64,000 nucleotides of DNA. It comes from Daphnia carinata (lineage: Eukaryota > Arthropoda > Branchiopoda > Diplostraca > Daphniidae). How positions within the stretch are numbered: position 1 is the first letter of the stretch; each line of letters starts with the position of its first letter. Shown here piece after piece: positions 1 to 13,388 of the stretch. The DNA lies in assembly GCF_022539665.2 (NCBI RefSeq), contig NC_081340.1, positions 4,835,357 through 4,899,356 on the forward strand, given 5' to 3'. Position numbers and translations under genes: made by a program. The notes beneath the pieces were generated by a model. That model saw only the letters and a program-made list of their open reading frames with translations, searched no databases and was not told where the DNA came from.

Positions 1-649
1 TAAATAAATAAATCAAAAAAAAAAAATCACCCTTTCCCTTTTGCTCTCTCTCTCTCTCTTTCTTTTCTTTCGTTGTGTCTCTAGGACAGCAGCACTTGTT
101 TATACAGCCAAACACACAGTTTTGATTAGTTTTTCTGGCACGCCAGAGTTGATACAGATGCCAGTTCGGTCCACCCGTTTCTGATCGAAGAACGAACGAA
201 ACGGGCGAGAAAGAGAGAATGAGAGAGAGAGAGAGATATCGAAGAGAAAGAGAGAGAGAGAGTCGCCTCGTCCATCACTGATCGGATTTGACGGCCTCGT
301 TTCCCTTTTACAGATGGCCAGACTGGCGGATCGGTGAACGGGGCTGGCTAGCGCTCGTGCTCTTTTCTATATTTTTAACCGATGGTGGCAATGGTGGGGC
401 ACGCGGCTCGTTTATGTACGTGGTAATAGAAGTAGTCATCTAAAATTTCGTCCACGACACGCGATCGCAAAACAAGATTACCATAAATAACCGTTTTTGA
501 ATGGGAAAAAGGGAAGGAAAAAAAACAAAAACAAAACACTACGCGTCTCTTTTCCCATTTCATTCTGCAATCATTTCCAAGAATCAATTCTCATTTCGTA
601 CCGCAAAAAAAAAAAAAGAAAGAAAAAGAAAAGAAGGGCCGTTATTTTG

Positions 650-687
<38 letters not shown>

Positions 688-3241
688 AAAACAAAAGGCT
701 GCTGTTTACGTTTGTTGTCCGGTAGGGATCGCAAGGCAAACAGATCTGTCAACGTTGATGAGGCTGTGTGTCGCTTGGCAACTGTGGGCAATCAAATGTC
801 ACCCGGGTCAAGACCCACAAGACAACAGGAACACGCCCAGGACTTGGCGAAGCGTGACGGGAGCAGCACGCCCGCAAACAACATTGGATTACACAGAGCG
901 CGAGAGGATGGTGCCATGACAACATCGAGCACCGCGTCGTGAAGAAAAACAAAAATAAAAAGAATAATGACAAAGAAGCAAAATGTTGGGAGGCGGCCGA
1001 AACGAGATGCTATCCGTCACGAAAAGAGAAAAGAAAAAAAAATAAAAAATAAAAAATAAAAATCCCGAAGAAGTAGCAGTTCCCTCCCAGTCTAGTTCCT
1101 TTATCTTTCCCATGAGAAACAATGCACACAGACGGACAGAACACGCTGCCGTGGCATGTTTGGTCATTATTCATCTGGCCAGCGAGAACCCACAGTGCGC
1201 TGGGCTGGGAGCGCGAGATGGTCACATTTAGAAACAGCCGGCCCAGACCCTGGATTTTCGTAGAATAAATTCTCCCATATCTGCGAGAAATGCCGTGATG
1301 GGTTAAGGCTACTCGCACAATCTTATCGCTTTTAGACACACGCGCTATACACACACACACACACACACAAACGCAAAACACATGTCCCGATTGTGTGCTG
1401 AAGTAGGTAAAGAAACAAAAAAAAAAAATAAATAAATAAAAAATGGATGATGGAAATGACCCGATTTATTGCAAAGGTTTTTCTTTTTTTGTCCTTCCTG
1501 CCATAACTCATCAACCCCGACGGTCCTTATTGCGTTATTGTCATTCGTAGCATTTGCTTTCCTTGCACGCAAGAGTCATCCTTTTTTTTTTTTTTTTTTT
1601 TTCTGCGGGAGAAGTTAGATGATTGGTCCCGTAGGATTTGCGTTTCACTACTTTCCCGCTAGCGGCTTTCTATTGCCAAGCAAAAAAGAAAACGTGCGGG
1701 ATATAACGGGAGTAACAAAAACGGAAATATCAAAACCGTCTCAAAAAAAAAAAAAAGAGGGGAGGGGTATTGCGAGGATTGATGCTTTTGTGAGGATTCT
1801 ATATTCCGGCTGGAAAAAAAAAAAGATAACAAAACTCCGCCTTCCACACGAGCACAAAAAAAAAAAAAAAGACGAACAGAAAGATCGATGGACCTCATCA
1901 GCGTCGAACGGAAAAGGGAAAAAGAGATGGCGAGACAGCTCTATATCGTTGGCGTGGATTGCTATACTTTCGCTACTATGTATCTCAATCCTCCTCCTTC
2001 TTTCTCGTTGGCCTCGTGTAGAGTTACCCTCATACCAAAAACCTCTCTCCCCCCCCCCAAAAAAAAAAGAATAAATAAGAAACCCATTACACACAACTCG
2101 ACTGAAGCATATGTACACACAAAAAAGTCCATGTCTAACCACTTGGCGTCTTCTGATTCCAGACGAAGAAAATAAAAAGCATTTGATTTGGCCCAGCCAA
2201 GTCGGCGGGGGGATAAAACAAAGTAAAACAACAACAAAAAAACAAAACAAAACAAAACAAAAAAAAAACAAGTGGATTTTTGGTTTCAACATGCCATGAG
2301 AGTGCAGATGTTCTGTACTCTATTCTTTTAGAAAAAGATGAGAGTTCCTATGGCCGAGATCCATGGCAACTCCCGATGGGTCAAAAAAAAAAAAAAAAAA
2401 AAATCGTAGACGTCGTCGGGAACGAAAAGTGAGTCGTCTGATAATCAATACCGAACATTTTGGCCGCCTGAAAAATGCGTTCATGTCTCAACAAAATCAC
2501 GGCCATACGACGCGGCGCTTTCGTGTCACGCTTCACAGATCGCGGAATTCCGGCGACTCTGCATCGCTTTTGAATATGACATGGGCGAGCACAGCAATTT
2601 AAACCACGTCGGCCCCGCCTTCCTCTTTTTTTTTTTTGGAACTAATAAAACATGTCTTTTTTGTTTTCTTTTCTTTTTCGCTGCTGGCCGTGACAATCTG
2701 TGCGTCGTTGGCATAACGAAATTAAATTGGAAAAAAAAAAAAAGGGAAAGCCAACAAAGAAAAAAAGAGAAACAAATAACGCCGCACGTTTTTTGTTTTA
2801 AAAACACTCCGGAATGAGGCGGAATATCAGTCTGAATAATCAATTAACTGTCGTAAGTTGTCAATGTCAATAATTACTGACGCTGGGAACGTCGACAAAA
2901 AAATGAAAAAAAAATGGGTAAAAAAAAGAAAAGCGTTGTTCAATGAATGATCGTCTAGCAAAAGACGGACTATTCTTCTTCTCCGATTTAAAAGGCGGTC
3001 CGGCACCCAAGGCGCGTCTTATACAAGAAGAAAATTAAAAAAAAAAAACCGCTCGTTCGTATTCATATCCGTCACCCTTAGCTCACAATAAGCAAAAACG
3101 AGACGCACGCAGGAAAAAAAAAAAAAAAAAATGCAGCCGCACGATTTTGGGCTTCACTTTCGCCTACCACTTCTTGTGTCAATAGAAACAGCGAACGGAA
3201 TAAGAAAAAAAAAAAAAAAATCAAGCGGAATTGGGTCTTAC
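1..3241. other. Low-complexity intronic DNA at left edge (Trio intron)
   Basis: I see no convincing exon here. The stretch consists of CT and GA microsatellites (about 40-65 and 210-262), a CA run near 1350-1369, and many A or T homopolymers of 10-25 bases. It lies directly 3' of the last visible Trio exon, whose GTAAGA donor is at 3236-3241, so it is most simply a Trio intron that continues off the window. The open frames in it are short and made of K, F or R runs from the homopolymers. Confidence 0.7.
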
Positions 3242-4746
3242 CTTGTCGTTGTCCGCGGTGGCCGATCCGTGCGACGTCAGCGAATTCCTGTCGTCAAGTT
3301 CATTGTGATCCTCCATTTCTCTGCAAATTGTCGTAACAATAAAAGAAGACAAAAAAAAACAAACTAATCAGTTAAAAGAAAAATGCGAAACATTATAGCT
3401 CTTAGCCGAAACAAAGAAAGGAGGAGACAAAAACGGCTTATCTCTGACGCAATCGCCTTCAAGGCGAAGACGTATGAAAAGAACCTTGCCCAAGAAAAGA
3501 ATCGGTTGAGAAATGTAATATATGTGGTTACGAAACGAGAGAGAAACGAAGAGCAAGTCTTTGCTCAGTTTCATACAAAGACACTGTGCGCTGTCCAAAG
3601 CGATTTGTTAATGGGGCGGCGGCGAGATCGAACGCCACAACGAAATGAGTCATCCCATCACAACGATTTCTCATACTCATATTTTTGTGTGTAAACTCTT
3701 ATCAAAGACTCTCAACTCCACAGTGAACACTGTGGCGTTTTTGTTGGTTTTTTTCGGCCTTTTACGATCGCACGTGCAACGTCGATGGCGCCCACGGGTT
3801 TCCCCCTTCCTTTTTTAGTCCCATTTTTTCCCGTTCAACAAGGGGAGTAATAGAGGAAATGAATGCCAGAAAGAAAGTATGGCAACAACAACAACAAGCA
3901 AAAAAAAAAAAAAAAAAAAGACGTTCACCTGCTGGTTCGCTGAACAGCCGATCTCACTTTCAGCGGGCTTTTTGGCAGCGGATCTAGACTGACATTGGAA
4001 AGCGGAAGAGCGCTGTTGAGATACGACTCTTGTACCACTTCCTTCATCTTGCGGACCCACGCATTCTTGACTTCACTTGAGTTGGCCTAATTATCGATAG
4101 CAGATCAAATGTCAAACGTTATTTATGTGTCAGGGCTCATCCGTCTGTAACGACTATGGCGCTTCGGTATCGTGTGATGTTGGTACCTTGAGAATGATTT
4201 TGCCGTCCGGTAATGACGAGGACCTTCTGCTCCAGATGACAAATTTACACTCGTCGCCTCCTCCTTCATTGATCTCGTTGACGCCGACGTCGCTCACAAA
4301 CAGGCGTTGCTTGAAAACGTACTTTGATTTGCCCTGTCGAGAAACAATGGGAGCCAGGTTAATTAATGGATTCGGCGCACACGAAAGGGCGGGCCGGCTT
4401 ATCCGACACGGCAACGATTCATCCAATCACTTGCCTGTGAATCCTTGACTTCTTTGGCAAAGATTAAATGCAACTCGAACAGGAATAAATGCCGGTCACG
4501 ACCTTTGCGAATCAAAGGTTTAGGATCCCATACCTAAAGGAGGCATCAACAATCGATCAGCACAAGATTAATTGCACTTCGGGTGAATACTAATAACAGA
4601 ACAAATGTGATCGTACTTGAAAGGTGTCGTGCATAATAACATCCCCCAGCTTGTCGTGTGATAGATCACACCCGTCCAATAAAGAGACGTGTAACGCATC
4701 GTTCACTTTTTTCGGAACATTTAACATTACTTCCAGTCCATCCTGC

Positions 4747-4777
<31 letters not shown>

Positions 4778-7005
4778 AATGTAAAGGACATAATCGGCGT
4801 TTTCAACCACTTTTGAAATCACCTTAAGTTCTCCTTTGCCCTCTTCATCACAGCAGCTTTGAAGCTCTTTCAAAAGAAGCTGGTATTTGGTGATTCGCTG
4901 AACTGGTTTGATCAGGTAGGCGCTGATGGGATGCTCGATGTTGTACCTCTTCTGCACCGCTTCAAAGAAAGGAACTCCTCCGTGCTGGACAAGCACTGCG
5001 TTAGATTCTTGCATATCTTTGCAATAGTGCACGTAGATGTCGAATTTCTGAGCCTGCGGAAACCCCACAAAACGTAACAGTTTGTGTTGGTGATTAGCGT
5101 TTTTTGTTTACGATCCATACACGGCAAAAGTTGAAAATGAGGGATTGTTATGGTGGAAGTAGTTATGCCACATTATCGATTGGTTGCCAACACGTACCCA
5201 AGTTACGAAGCAATGGCCCACGTCTTCTGGCATGGCCTCGTACTTTTGAAGCTCTTTGAGAAAAATTTCTTTGTGAAATTCCAGAATATCTTTCATGTTG
5301 GAGAAAAGGATATCCTCCTTGTTGACCAATCCCGGCTGGGCTTTGAACTCGTTACTTTGGTTGCGCAGGGCATTGAAGTAAAACTTGATGCAGATTTCCA
5401 AGTCTTTGACGTAACTCTGCTCCGTCTGCAGCAGCTCGGCCATAATAAATCTAGCAGAGGATAAGGTATAAAACATTCATTCTGCGGCTTGTGCTCGAAC
5501 AGATTTCCCTTCACGTTTTAAGGAAGAGAATGCCAACCATCTATACTACTCGAAGGATTATGTGGCAATTGCAAAAGACTTACTCCTTTCGGCGAGCCGA
5601 TTTCCTTTTGCCATCATCGGGTTGCTGACTTTGCGCAGGAGGCTGTGGCTGAGAAGGAATCGGTAAGTCTGGTTTGGGATCCGTTGGTGATCTGGCCAGC
5701 GTAATGCCTAAACGTGCTTCCAACTGGAGCCTGAAATTGGCAAAGACGGAGCACGTACACAAACAAAAAAAGGAGGGGGTTAGTCAAGGAACGATAAATC
5801 TTTCTAGAGTAATGCGAAAATAATACTTCAGCTGGTCGATACGACTGCTAAAGTCCTTGTATTTCAGGTCAACGTTGTCGGCCCAATGACTAATGGCTTG
5901 GGTATGAACGTTATTCCCGCTCGACAGGAGTGTATCAGCCAATTGCAGGAGTAATTTGACTTTATCACGGATTTCCTGCAGGGCGAAAGACAAAGAAACA
6001 ATTAGAACGGAATCCAATCTGCTGCAAACACAGGCGCAGATAAAAATCGTTAATAATAGATAGCGCGCAATTTAGCTGAAAATAAATCTATTGCGCCAAT
6101 AATAGAATGAGAGAACCTTGGCCTCTTCTCTGAACTTCTTATTATCCTCGAGCCATTCCTGTGCGACGTCCTTGGAAAGATTTTTGATATCTCTGACTGG
6201 GTGTAAAGACAGGTAGCTCTCTCCAGACGTGGAAAGCCAATCCAGAACTTGGCGTACGGAGCGAATAAATGCGCTAAAATTGCTGTAAAAAAAAAAAAAA
6301 AAAAAAAAAAAAATACCACGACCGACTTAGTTAATTCCAGTTCGTTTCATCAATCAACAAGACATCATTATTAATTGCACCTGCACTGATCGAGTCGCTT
6401 TTTTCGTCCCGTCCACACTTCCAGTACTCTATTTTCTTGACTTAGTAACTTTTCCAAGATTCCTATGAAACGAAATAAAAGAAGGACTTTAATTCTGCCA
6501 AAAATATGTTTTCCCATTCTATAAGATTAAAATGGAAACATACCTTTAACTCTCTGTTCCGGTCCGCGATAACTCGCCTCCCCTTTTAAGGAGTAAAACT
6601 GAAGGCTGCGACTGGAATACTTAAGAAATGTTTCGGCAGTCCGTCTAGCTAACGTGCAAGCCTAGAACAAATGGTTTCCATAAATTTAGAGCACCCATTC
6701 GAAACCGGTATTACGGTTGATTAAGTTTACTTTGAGGAAATTTTCTTTTTGTTCTTGATGGCGGTGAATCAACTGAGGCATGACATCCGATTTTACGTTT
6801 TCATCTGCGAACAAAATTCAACGAAAATAGATTTTTTCCCACAACTACGTCATTTTGGCTTGTACCTATCACATGGTTGACTGATGCATTAGCGGATCCA
6901 CAAAAATCTTCTTCTCTACGGTATTCGCGTTCAAGGCTGTCTAGTACAGAACAAACCTGGATAGGCGAACATGAAATCCACATTGTCATTTGAAATCATT
7001 TGGAG

Positions 7006-7056
<51 letters not shown>

Positions 7057-10000
7057 AAGGCAGTCTTACTTGTTCAGCTGTTTTATAAAAGTTGAGACTA
7101 GCTGTTACGAGTTTGTGTCTCTCTTCAGCGCACTGAACGAGGTTTTGCCATTTACGTGTCACGCCATCAATGACATCGCTGAGCGTTTGCCGCTGAATAT
7201 TGCTAAGCCCCGTTGTTGAATGCAGGAGGGTTTCAGCTTTCCGCAGGCACTGATTAGCTGACGCGTGCGTTCGCTCTATTGCGACCTGAAAGTGGCCGTG
7301 CTCTCCGCGCAGTTGTTCGGCTTCGGCCAAGTTGTTTGGTAGGGAGAGGGACGCCAAGAGCATGGCTTCTCCATTTCGGATCCATGACATGACCTAGAGA
7401 AGGATTTATCCACAAAATGTTAAAATATTATAAACATCAAACAAAACTATTAACGTAAAGTTCTACCTGATTAGCTTCTACTTGCAAATGAACTATCTGA
7501 ACGTCCAGCTCTAGGCTAACGCGTCTCAACTCGGCTACATCATCGAGGTCCATCCGAGACTTGTGGAGCGTTTCCAGTAGAGCTTGGGTGCGAGACTCGG
7601 AACCCTGCAACAACTGGGCAGTAGGATTTGTAGTCTCCAGAACGTGGAGGATTTCCTGACCACGTTGAAGTATATTGAAAACGGCGTTCTGCATATGATT
7701 CAAGGAATCATTGTGATGCTGCAGGAGAGACTCGGTACGCGCTACATCTCCCAAGACATCCCCTGTGACGCCCGTAGGAGGGGCTTCAGCTCCATTTTGG
7801 GCGGCGCTGAGCTCTTGAGACCACATTTCCAACTGGGACGAAACCTGAAAACGAAATGCGTACATAAACTAATGTCATTAATTTCAATTGAATTCATTTA
7901 ATAGAAATTACTTCGAGAGCGTCGCGTTCCCAAATTTTCCACTGGATGTACATCTCCAGTTTCATGTTTTGGTCTTTCCAGTGCGTAAGAACTTCTTCGT
8001 TCAACTGATTCAGTCTTTCCATTGACGTTTCGATCACGCTAAAAGACCCTGTAGTGTCGTTTTCTGCCGTTTGCCCAACAGCGCTGTTCACAGAGAAGCA
8101 AAAACCACAATCAGAAACGGTAATTACAATCGTCAGCTCAAGGTCTAAGCTAGAGGGGTGAGACCAACCTCAACTGCTCAATCAACGAAGTGCCTTCAGC
8201 TAGTGTGTTCAAACATCCCTCCGTAGTGGAGTCTTTACGAAGAGCCATTTGCTCCAGGATATTCTGTGAAACAAATAATTCAATCCTTTCATTAATTTGT
8301 TTTTTTTTCCGACATGGAAAATTTGGGTTTCTAAGGCGACTGCTATTCCTCGACTCGTATTATTTTAGGTGTAGGTTCCTATTTCATTTAAGCCGCAATG
8401 GCTATCTAATTTACCTGTGTGTCTTCTAATGATGGTGTACCGGTGCTAAAGTTCAAATCTTCCAACAAATGCCGTCGTAAACTCTCAAGCCACGCGGTTA
8501 CTTCGGCTAAATGTGTGTAAAACAAAACAGCAAGATCCAACACATGGCGTCTCTGAGCCACGCGATTGATAAAACGACTAGATAGAGAAAAAAAAAATCA
8601 ACAAAACACGTTATATTGGCATCCAACCCAAAAAAAATTGCATATAAAAAATCAATTTTACCCAACGTGTTGCTCCAATTGCCGTGCAACTGCATATATT
8701 TCATTAGGACTACATTCTCCAGTTTGGGCCAATTCTTCTGCTGCTGCCAACAGTTTTTCAGCGTTTGTAAAAGTGTTCTGTAAGAAAGTATTGATAGATT
8801 GAAATGATTGCTAAACAAGCTAAGCTGCAGATATTACTTGAGCTACGCATTCAAAATGCTGATGGCTTCTTTGATATGCTTTTGCCTTAGCCAGATTTCG
8901 ACCGATGCCAACATTTTTCCGTAGGAAGACTTCACCATGATTTTCAAGCCAATCGAGCACCTGTTTAACATCGTCCTGGAACAACCGCAGTGCAAGTTTT
9001 TGGTGCAACTTGACTTTCTTTACACTCCATTTTTGTTCCAATTGCCTGAAATTAAAAAAGTATGTTACTTGTATTGATCTAATTGCATGTTTAGCTCCTT
9101 AACACAGCAAATTCAACATATTTATCATGGACTATTACCTATGGTGATTTAAGATTTGATGAATCACAGCCAAGACATGGGAAGCACCTTTCGAATAATC
9201 TTCGGCAGGGTTTGTTGATAATGGCCATGGTTTTGGCCTGGGATATGTCTGTTAATTCAATACATAGCTTATTGCCGCCATCTCAGTTTCATTTATCTTT
9301 TAGTAAAGATACCTGTTTCTCATTTGAGGCATCAATTCGACTTTGATTAGCTAGCTGTACCAAATGATCTAGTTGATACAGTAATTTCTTGCTAGTTGAA
9401 TGAACCTGATATAATTAGAATCAAACAAATTGCTTGTGACAAAATTAGTACATTTTCACTTCATGTAATTGTTTACCTCTGTGTAATTCAGACACATGAG
9501 CTCGTACAACGACTGATGTTGATGAATAGCGTTCTCCAATAAGCCTTCATTTGGATTAACTGCACCGGGGACATTTGTTGCTCCATCATCGCATTGCGGT
9601 GACCAAACTGGAACACTGCTTACGTACTAAAACGAGGAGAGATTAAATGAAAATTTTAAATGCCATAAAACGAATGCATTATGACATTGGTTTCATTTCC
9701 GAAGATACACTTACCTGTTCAGCTTTTTGATGGAAGGTAACACTTAAGCCTAAGACCTGAGTCCGTAAATCAAGTAACGAGGCAAATTCTTTCCATCCCT
9801 TTTCTAAAAGTAGAGCAACTTGTCGAATAGAAGAAGATGCAAAATGACGGCTATCTAACAGACGTCCTGCCAGTGATAAGAGGCGATTGACCGTTACGTA
9901 CATATCCTGCAAGATTTTGACGATAGAGATATTTAGCAGTGAATTCTTCCGTGCGGGAACATTACAAATTCACCATTGAGCTGAGCGAAAAACATTTGTG

Positions 10001-11613
10001 ATGCTCCTGTAATTCTTTGGATGAAACATGCGAATTTCCGATATCAAAATAGTTTATTAGGAATTCTTCCCGGGACTGAAACATCCAGTCAAACATCTAT
10101 TCGGAGAAATCGAATACAGTAAGTTTAAGGAAGCACAAACGATTGTTAATCAATACCTTCTGACAGTCAGCTTCGAACATGCGAAGCTGGATGCCTTGAT
10201 CTAACTGTAGTTTCCTTTGCTGCCAAGAATCACACACTTGACCATACGCTTTGTGAATTGCGTGCATTGCTTTGGTTAATTGAGTAACACTAAACTGGAA
10301 TTCAGGGTTTGAATTTAGAAAAGGATCCGATTTTATTCTGAAATAAAAATTGAAAAAATAAAAATATATATACATAGAGAATGCGCAATTGTCGATTATT
10401 TACACAACTACAGTTATCTATATAACGATGTAATACCTTTGAAGAACGTTGTGTACTAAATTTTGCAGTTGTTCCACGGTTTCACCACGAATTCTTTTCC
10501 GAATTTCGATATGCCGCTGCAGGTTATCCTTTAGATATTCTACTCCATGATTTTCCGGCTGGCCGTGACCTCCCCATTTCCAATCGTCTAACCAAGTAAC
10601 AAGATCTTCCATTTGGTCTTTGACATCTTCATATGAATCCAGTAAATCATTGGCCTTTAACAGGCAGTCTTCTACAGCCAACCGCATTTCCAACCACACT
10701 TGATGGTTGTATTGCAGATTTCCATTTAAATCCGAAGGTAACTGGCTTGAGTCAACCACTTTTGCCAAGCCTTCCAGACTTAACATTTCAGTCTAAATAG
10801 ATCATTAAGATTAAGATTAATCCTTCAGGAACAATATACATATTATTTTTTCTAGGTTATTCATAGGGTACAATTAAATGAATACCTCAAAGCGATATTT
10901 CCCTTTGGCAAGAAGAGTTCTTTGTTTTTGCCAAAAGGTATCTGGCTTAGTCAGATAAACATGATTTATTTTCAAATTAGGTATCTTTCCCTCCTCTAAT
11001 GTTTTCAATATTGGTTTGATTGCATTATATGAGGAGCCCCTGGTGTCAATGATGACTGTAAAACCAACTTCTTGGGATTCAGGGCTAAACAAGAAACATA
11101 TTATTACTGTTAGAGTTCCACAGCATATAAATTACCACCATATCATTTCACTACCTGGTTATGGAAGCCAAATAGTGTAGAACCTTCTTGTAATCTTCTC
11201 TTCCGATCTTTTCTCTTAAGCTACCTATGCTTGGAAAAGTGATGAGCGGATGACCACTAGGATCTCTTCCCCCAGGTAATAAAACAACATGGGAATCCAA
11301 AAGATTGACAACATCTAGTGCTTTAGGAGATGTGCCAATGATATCCAGCCGTTGCAGACCTGTTGAGAATCAATAGACAAATATGCAACAAAATGTGAAA
11401 AGAAATAGTCAACTGGAGCCCATTTGTAATCAACGTTTAACGTGAACAGTGGCTTTGGGAAAACCACTAGAGCATTCAACAAATTGCGTTTGCAAGAAAA
11501 GTTTGAGAGTTAAACCAACCTGACTGTGGTTTGAAGGCAGCTGTAGCCGTATTATTAGTCCCCGAAATTTCCGCTGCTGAATCACTTGAATTGTCACTAA
11601 ACGTTTCTGCCAT
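3242..11613 (-). CDS. Trio: Trio/kalirin-type Rho guanine exchange factor, 5' part (partial)
   Basis: Activator of Rac/RhoG-type GTPases acting on actin in growth cones and migrating cells. Exons, 5' to 3': 11613-11520, 11359-11155, 11084-10886, 10792-10437, 10337-10157, 10096-9974, 9906-9715, 9626-9477, 9405-9313, 9248-9139, 9045-8838, 8777-8662, 8577-8415, 8263-8169, 8083-7912, 7844-7467, 7393-7070, 6956-6866, 6804-6731, 6661-6544, 6462-6381, 6282-6117, 5975-5827, 5730-5584, 5450-5198, 5053-4823, 4742-4617, 4533-4435, 4333-4187, 4086-3929, 3320-3242. These give 1693 codons in one frame. Order: SEC14/CRAL-TRIO (about 32-190), spectrin repeats (about 190-1290), DH domain from [10 protein letters not shown] (about 1329), with [18 protein letters not shown], then a PH domain (about 1533-1660). 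The start is the only ATG fitting the first exon. The second GEF and kinase parts would lie left of the window, or the transcript is a GEF1-only form. One intron (after 4435) has a GC donor. Confidence 0.93.
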
Positions 11614-12831
11614 TTTCAAAGTTTTACTCCTCTATGCGATCTTGAATAGGCTTACATCCTACAACGAAAATTATCCAACAGTGATAAGCTAAAAGAGGGA
11701 GAATCAGTAAGCTATTTTGACACGCAAGACATTGTTTAGTGTTTCGAGCGCCATTCATCAGTGTATTGCACCCTGATTAGACCAGACCATTCGTCCACAA
11801 GATGGCACTTTTCTGGTAAATGTGCTCAAAGCGAAACAACAAATTATAAAAATTCAATGCCACGACAGATTTCTGCCGTAAGCGGACGATTGATCATCGT
11901 GGATTAACGAGCACGTATATTCACATTGTTTTATTCACGTTAAAAACAAGTTACAATAGAATGTTGCCTTAGACGTTGCGACTAATTTGTTATTCATAAG
12001 CTATCAGCATGCCATCAGCAAGCCCGAATGATTTTCTGCATGGAAGTTGAATCAGTTATGTAGCTATACGAAAAACAAGATGAACAGTGAGTCACCCGTA
12101 CTGTGTCATGGCCTGATAAGGTAATGAACGGAACTTACGCATTCAACATTGATCTCCACGGATGTGTTGACATTCGGACTCATCGTACTACATAAGTTTT
12201 ATATATTACTAGAAGGAAATATCATTCACCATTGATCAACCCATCAAGATAATGTGCTTCTTTGTTTAGTAAAGTATAGACAAAACCGAATTAGTGGACA
12301 GATTTAATATATTAAATATAAACACTTTTTATCAATTAGGAAATTTAACAGGGGGTTCGAGAGAAAAATTGTAAAATTCTAGGGTAACAGTAAATTAAAA
12401 AATAAGAATATTATTGTATTTGTAGCTGATCGTTTCCTTTACATAAACTGGTGACCATTCATTCCTGTGGTAAAAATGTTATTCCAACCAAAACAGCAGA
12501 AACAACTAAAATCCAAAACCAATTAAAATTCAAAGTAAACCATGGAAGCCACTTTAGTGTCATTGTTCTGCCAAAATCAAAAGGTATTTATTATGTGCTA
12601 TAGAAAATTAAACTCTCAAAATTCGTTTGGTATGCCACGATTTGTGGGTTACAGCCAACCTGCAAAATTTCTAAAACAGGCTTTGGCATGACAATGAACG
12701 TTGACTTATTGGTCCTGCAAATAACAACTATTTCTTTACATATTGCTAATGTTGTTTTCGTGTTTCGTTTGGAAATATTCCCTTTCAAAAATATTTTTCC
12801 TGCATGAGAGGACCCTGGAGGGGACTAGCGT
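11614..12831. other. Intergenic: Trio upstream region and WIPI2 3' side
   Basis: No coding exon is supported. The stretch just above the Trio ATG is probably its 5' UTR; acceptor-like CGTTGTAG and donor-like GCGTAAGT sequences near 11660 and 12137 on the minus strand could bound noncoding leader exons, but I cannot prove them. A 65-codon frame at 12591-12788 (-) has no recognisable features and sits in what would be the 3' UTR of the alternative WIPI2 terminal exon. Confidence 0.4.
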
Positions 12832-12926
12832 TCACAATGCCGCGGACAATCGTGATGCATCAACTTGTGATAGCTTAATCACCTGATTCGCGGGTTTTCC
12901 GGCAGGAGGCTGGGAAAATTCCGTTA
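12832..12926 (-). CDS. Possible alternative terminal exon of WIPI2
   Basis: On the minus strand an acceptor (TTTGCAG) is followed by an open 95-base stretch that ends in TGA at 12832-12834. Its phase fits the G left over after the WIPI2 exon ending at 14110 or the cassette ending at 13886. Read that way it gives a tail beginning VTEFSQPPAGKPANQVIKLS and ending SRLSAAL, in place of the usual [10 protein letters not shown]-type tail encoded at 13389-13498. Phase fit, acceptor and stop are seen; use as an exon is inferred. Confidence 0.5.
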
Positions 12927-13388
12927 CTGCAAAGTTCATAAAATAGCATTAAAAAAAACGGTTGTTTGTTTTACGAAAAACTCCACCACAACTATTACAT
13001 ATTTCTCCCAGCCTACGGCCATAGTTGTCGCATCAAGATTAATTAACCTCTTCAAGCCTGGTGAACCGAAGAGCTATGACTAACCATCTATCAAACCTAC
13101 AAGTATTTTTAGGGCAAATGTATTTACACACTGACACTAGGAGAACCAAAAAATGTAAAGAATCTTATCCTCGATTATTGACCGAGACGATGGGGAATGG
13201 TCTAAACTAAGAAGAAGCTAGGTTTTAACTCAACAATCGTAGGAAAAAAAAAAAAGAGAATCCGATGTTTGTCATCATCTCAGTACGGCCGACCGGGTAA
13301 GGAGAGGGATAGAGTTGAATATTGTAGCACATTTTGGAAAAAAGATAGAAAATTATCCTTGATAAAATATTTGGAACAAAATAGAAAT

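Noticed and set aside
1010-2300. Frames of 100-180 codons in the first 2.3 kb
   Set aside because: They are made of F, K and V runs from homopolymers and microsatellites, and no splice-phase link to Trio was found.
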